Assembly: GCA_024235595.1 (NCBI GenBank)
Contig: JACKMC010000002.1
Span: forward strand, 310,001 to 374,000
Length of the DNA: 64,000 nt
Origin: Zoogloeaceae bacterium
Lineage (GTDB): Bacteria > Pseudomonadota > Gammaproteobacteria > Burkholderiales > Rhodocyclaceae
Reading direction: 5' to 3'
Shown here: positions 63,012-64,000 of the stretch, piece by piece
How positions within the stretch are numbered: the stretch's first letter is position 1
Layout: every line of letters begins with the position of its first letter
The notes under the pieces: generated by a model
Databases searched by the model: none
Told to the model about the DNA's origin: nothing
What the model saw: the letters and a program-made list of their open reading frames with translations, nothing else
Position numbers and translations under genes: made by a program

Positions 63012-64000
63012 TCAATGCTGCGGCTGGTCCGCCATGCGCTTGAGCTCCGGGATGCAGGAACCGCAGTTGGTGCCGCACTTGGTGCGGGTCTGCAGCGCGT
63101 CGAGGCTCTCGCCGCCTTTCAAGGCGGTGAGGATCTCGTCCTCGGAGACATCGAAGCAGTTGCAGATCACCTTGCCGCGGGCGCTCTGGCCGACCGGCGG
63201 CTGGGCCAGCGGCGCGAACAGCCAGGGGCGCAGCTCGGTCGCCGGTTTGCCCTGCGCCATCATGTCGGAGAGCCACTCGGCGGCGCGCGTCTCGCCGGCG
63301 AGGCGCACCGCGCTGAGGGTCTCGCCGTGCATCAGGGCGCGCTTGGCGACGTCGCGGCGGCTGTCCTGGTAGCTCAGCACCCGGGTCGGGTCGTCGAGGC
63401 CGAGCGCCGCGTCGACGGCGGCGATGGTCTCGGCGGGGATCTGCTCGCCGCGCAGCTTGAGCACCACCACCGGGGTTTCGCGCCCGGCCAGCGTCAGGCT
63501 GGCATAGGGAAAGCCCGCCAGCAGCGGACGCAGCCGGGCCATGGTCTCGACCGCGGAGTCGCCGCCCTCGGCGTCGCTTTCGCTGCGGCACAGGGCCACC
63601 AGCGAGGGCTTGAGATCGAATTTCGCGACCTGCACCGCGGCGTGCTTGAGTTCGGGCTGCTTGGAGTTGGGGTCGAAGGCCGCCGGCGTGAGTGCATTGA
63701 TGCCCAGCCCGCCCATGCTGTTGCCGCCCCAGTGCATCGGCAGGAAGCACTGGCCGGGGCGCACCGTGGTGGCGGCCAGCACCTTGAGCGCGATGCTGCC
63801 GCGGCGCGACTTGACGGTGACCAGGTCGCCATCCTCGAGCCCGCGCCGGGCGAGGTCGTCGGGGTGCATGTGCAGCAGCGGCTCGGACTCATGGCTGTAG
63901 AGCCGCGGCACGATGCCGGTGCGGCTCATGCCATGCCACTGGTCGCGCAGCCGGCCGGTGATGAGGTGCAGCGGATAGCGGCTGCTGGGTGATTCGGCAG
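63012..64000 (-). CDS. nasA: Assimilatory nitrate reductase catalytic subunit NasA, C-terminal part (5' end outside window)
   Basis: The frame is open to the window edge; its first visible residues are SRYPLHLITGRLRDQWHG, the start of the molybdopterin dinucleotide-binding domain. HSHPDDLA-like LHMHPDDLARRGLEDGD and PMHWGGNSMGGLGINAL follow. The C-terminal 60 residues form a BFD-like [2Fe-2S] domain (CNCFDVSEDEI and CGTNCGSCIPEL), the extra module that marks NADH- or flavoprotein-linked assimilatory enzymes. NasA reduces nitrate to nitrite for NirBD, encoded 10.5 kb away on the same strand. The start and promoter are outside the window. Confidence 0.93.
   Translation of the reverse strand, partial: AESPSSRYPLHLITGRLRDQWHGMSRTGIVPRLYSHESEPLLHMHPDDLARRGLEDGDLVTVKSRRGSIALKVLAATTVRPGQCFLPMHWGGNSMGGLGINALTPAAFDPNSKQPELKHAAVQVAKFDLKPSLVALCRSESDAEGGDSAVETMARLRPLLAGFPYASLTLAGRETPVVVLKLRGEQIPAETIAAVDAALGLDDPTRVLSYQDSRRDVAKRALMHGETLSAVRLAGETRAAEWLSDMMAQGKPATELRPWLFAPLAQPPVGQSARGKVICNCFDVSEDEILTALKGGESLDALQTRTKCGTNCGSCIPELKRMADQPQH

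Overview
The window is high-GC, gene-dense DNA that reads as the chromosome of a free-living betaproteobacterium. Assimilatory nitrate/nitrite genes, many c-di-GMP proteins, an IF-1 paralogue with a C-terminal tail and the style of individual proteins suggest Rhodocyclales (Thauera/Azoarcus-like). That placement is inference from protein resemblance. I see no rRNA, tRNA, CRISPR array, insertion sequence or prophage.

Layout: 1-2.4 kb holds the end of an HD-GYP protein, a cysteine-cluster protein, a methyltransferase-like protein and a small cytochrome c. At 2.4-7 kb thiC sits behind a TPP riboswitch, with a GH13 sucrose-phosphorylase-type enzyme between it and thiD. At 7-18.2 kb come an alpha-carbonic anhydrase with an extra N-terminal domain, a histidine kinase, a four-gene MacAB-like export operon, an ankyrin protein and the RNA helicase deaD. 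At 18.2-25.2 kb eight leftward genes form one tightly coupled operon: TVP38 membrane protein, flavin disulfide reductase, DUF547, DUF1223, two rSAM/selenodomain-associated transferases, DUF3047 and an FAD oxidoreductase. At 25.3-30.2 kb are infA with a long leader, small regulatory genes and a TIR protein. At 30.2-34.8 kb the radical SAM gene arsS leads an operon with a sodium symporter and two unusual proteins. At 35-46.2 kb are a hydrolase, a very large GGDEF-EAL protein, a sulfur-type beta-lactamase-fold/TauE pair, and PQQ and GMC dehydrogenases. At 46.2-52.8 kb lies a nirB-sORF-nirD-narK-kinase/phosphatase operon. At 53-64 kb are a DMT exporter, a hydrolase, a solitary Type IIG restriction-modification enzyme, a methyltransferase, a LysR regulator, a DUF2182/DUF1326 pair and the end of nasA.

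Two regulatory readings tie genes together. First, the eight-gene operon and the arsS operon, 9.5 kb apart, each start with the same ECF-sigma-like motif (TGT[A/C]AGGA, 16 bases, GTCTAG). Their products belong to families already linked through the rSAM/selenodomain (arsenosugar-type) system, so the two operons look like one regulon for making and handling an unidentified small molecule. Second, nirB has a near-perfect sigma-54 -24/-12 element and two NtrC-like sites two helical turns apart about 120-145 bases upstream, which marks this as nitrogen-limitation-controlled assimilation.
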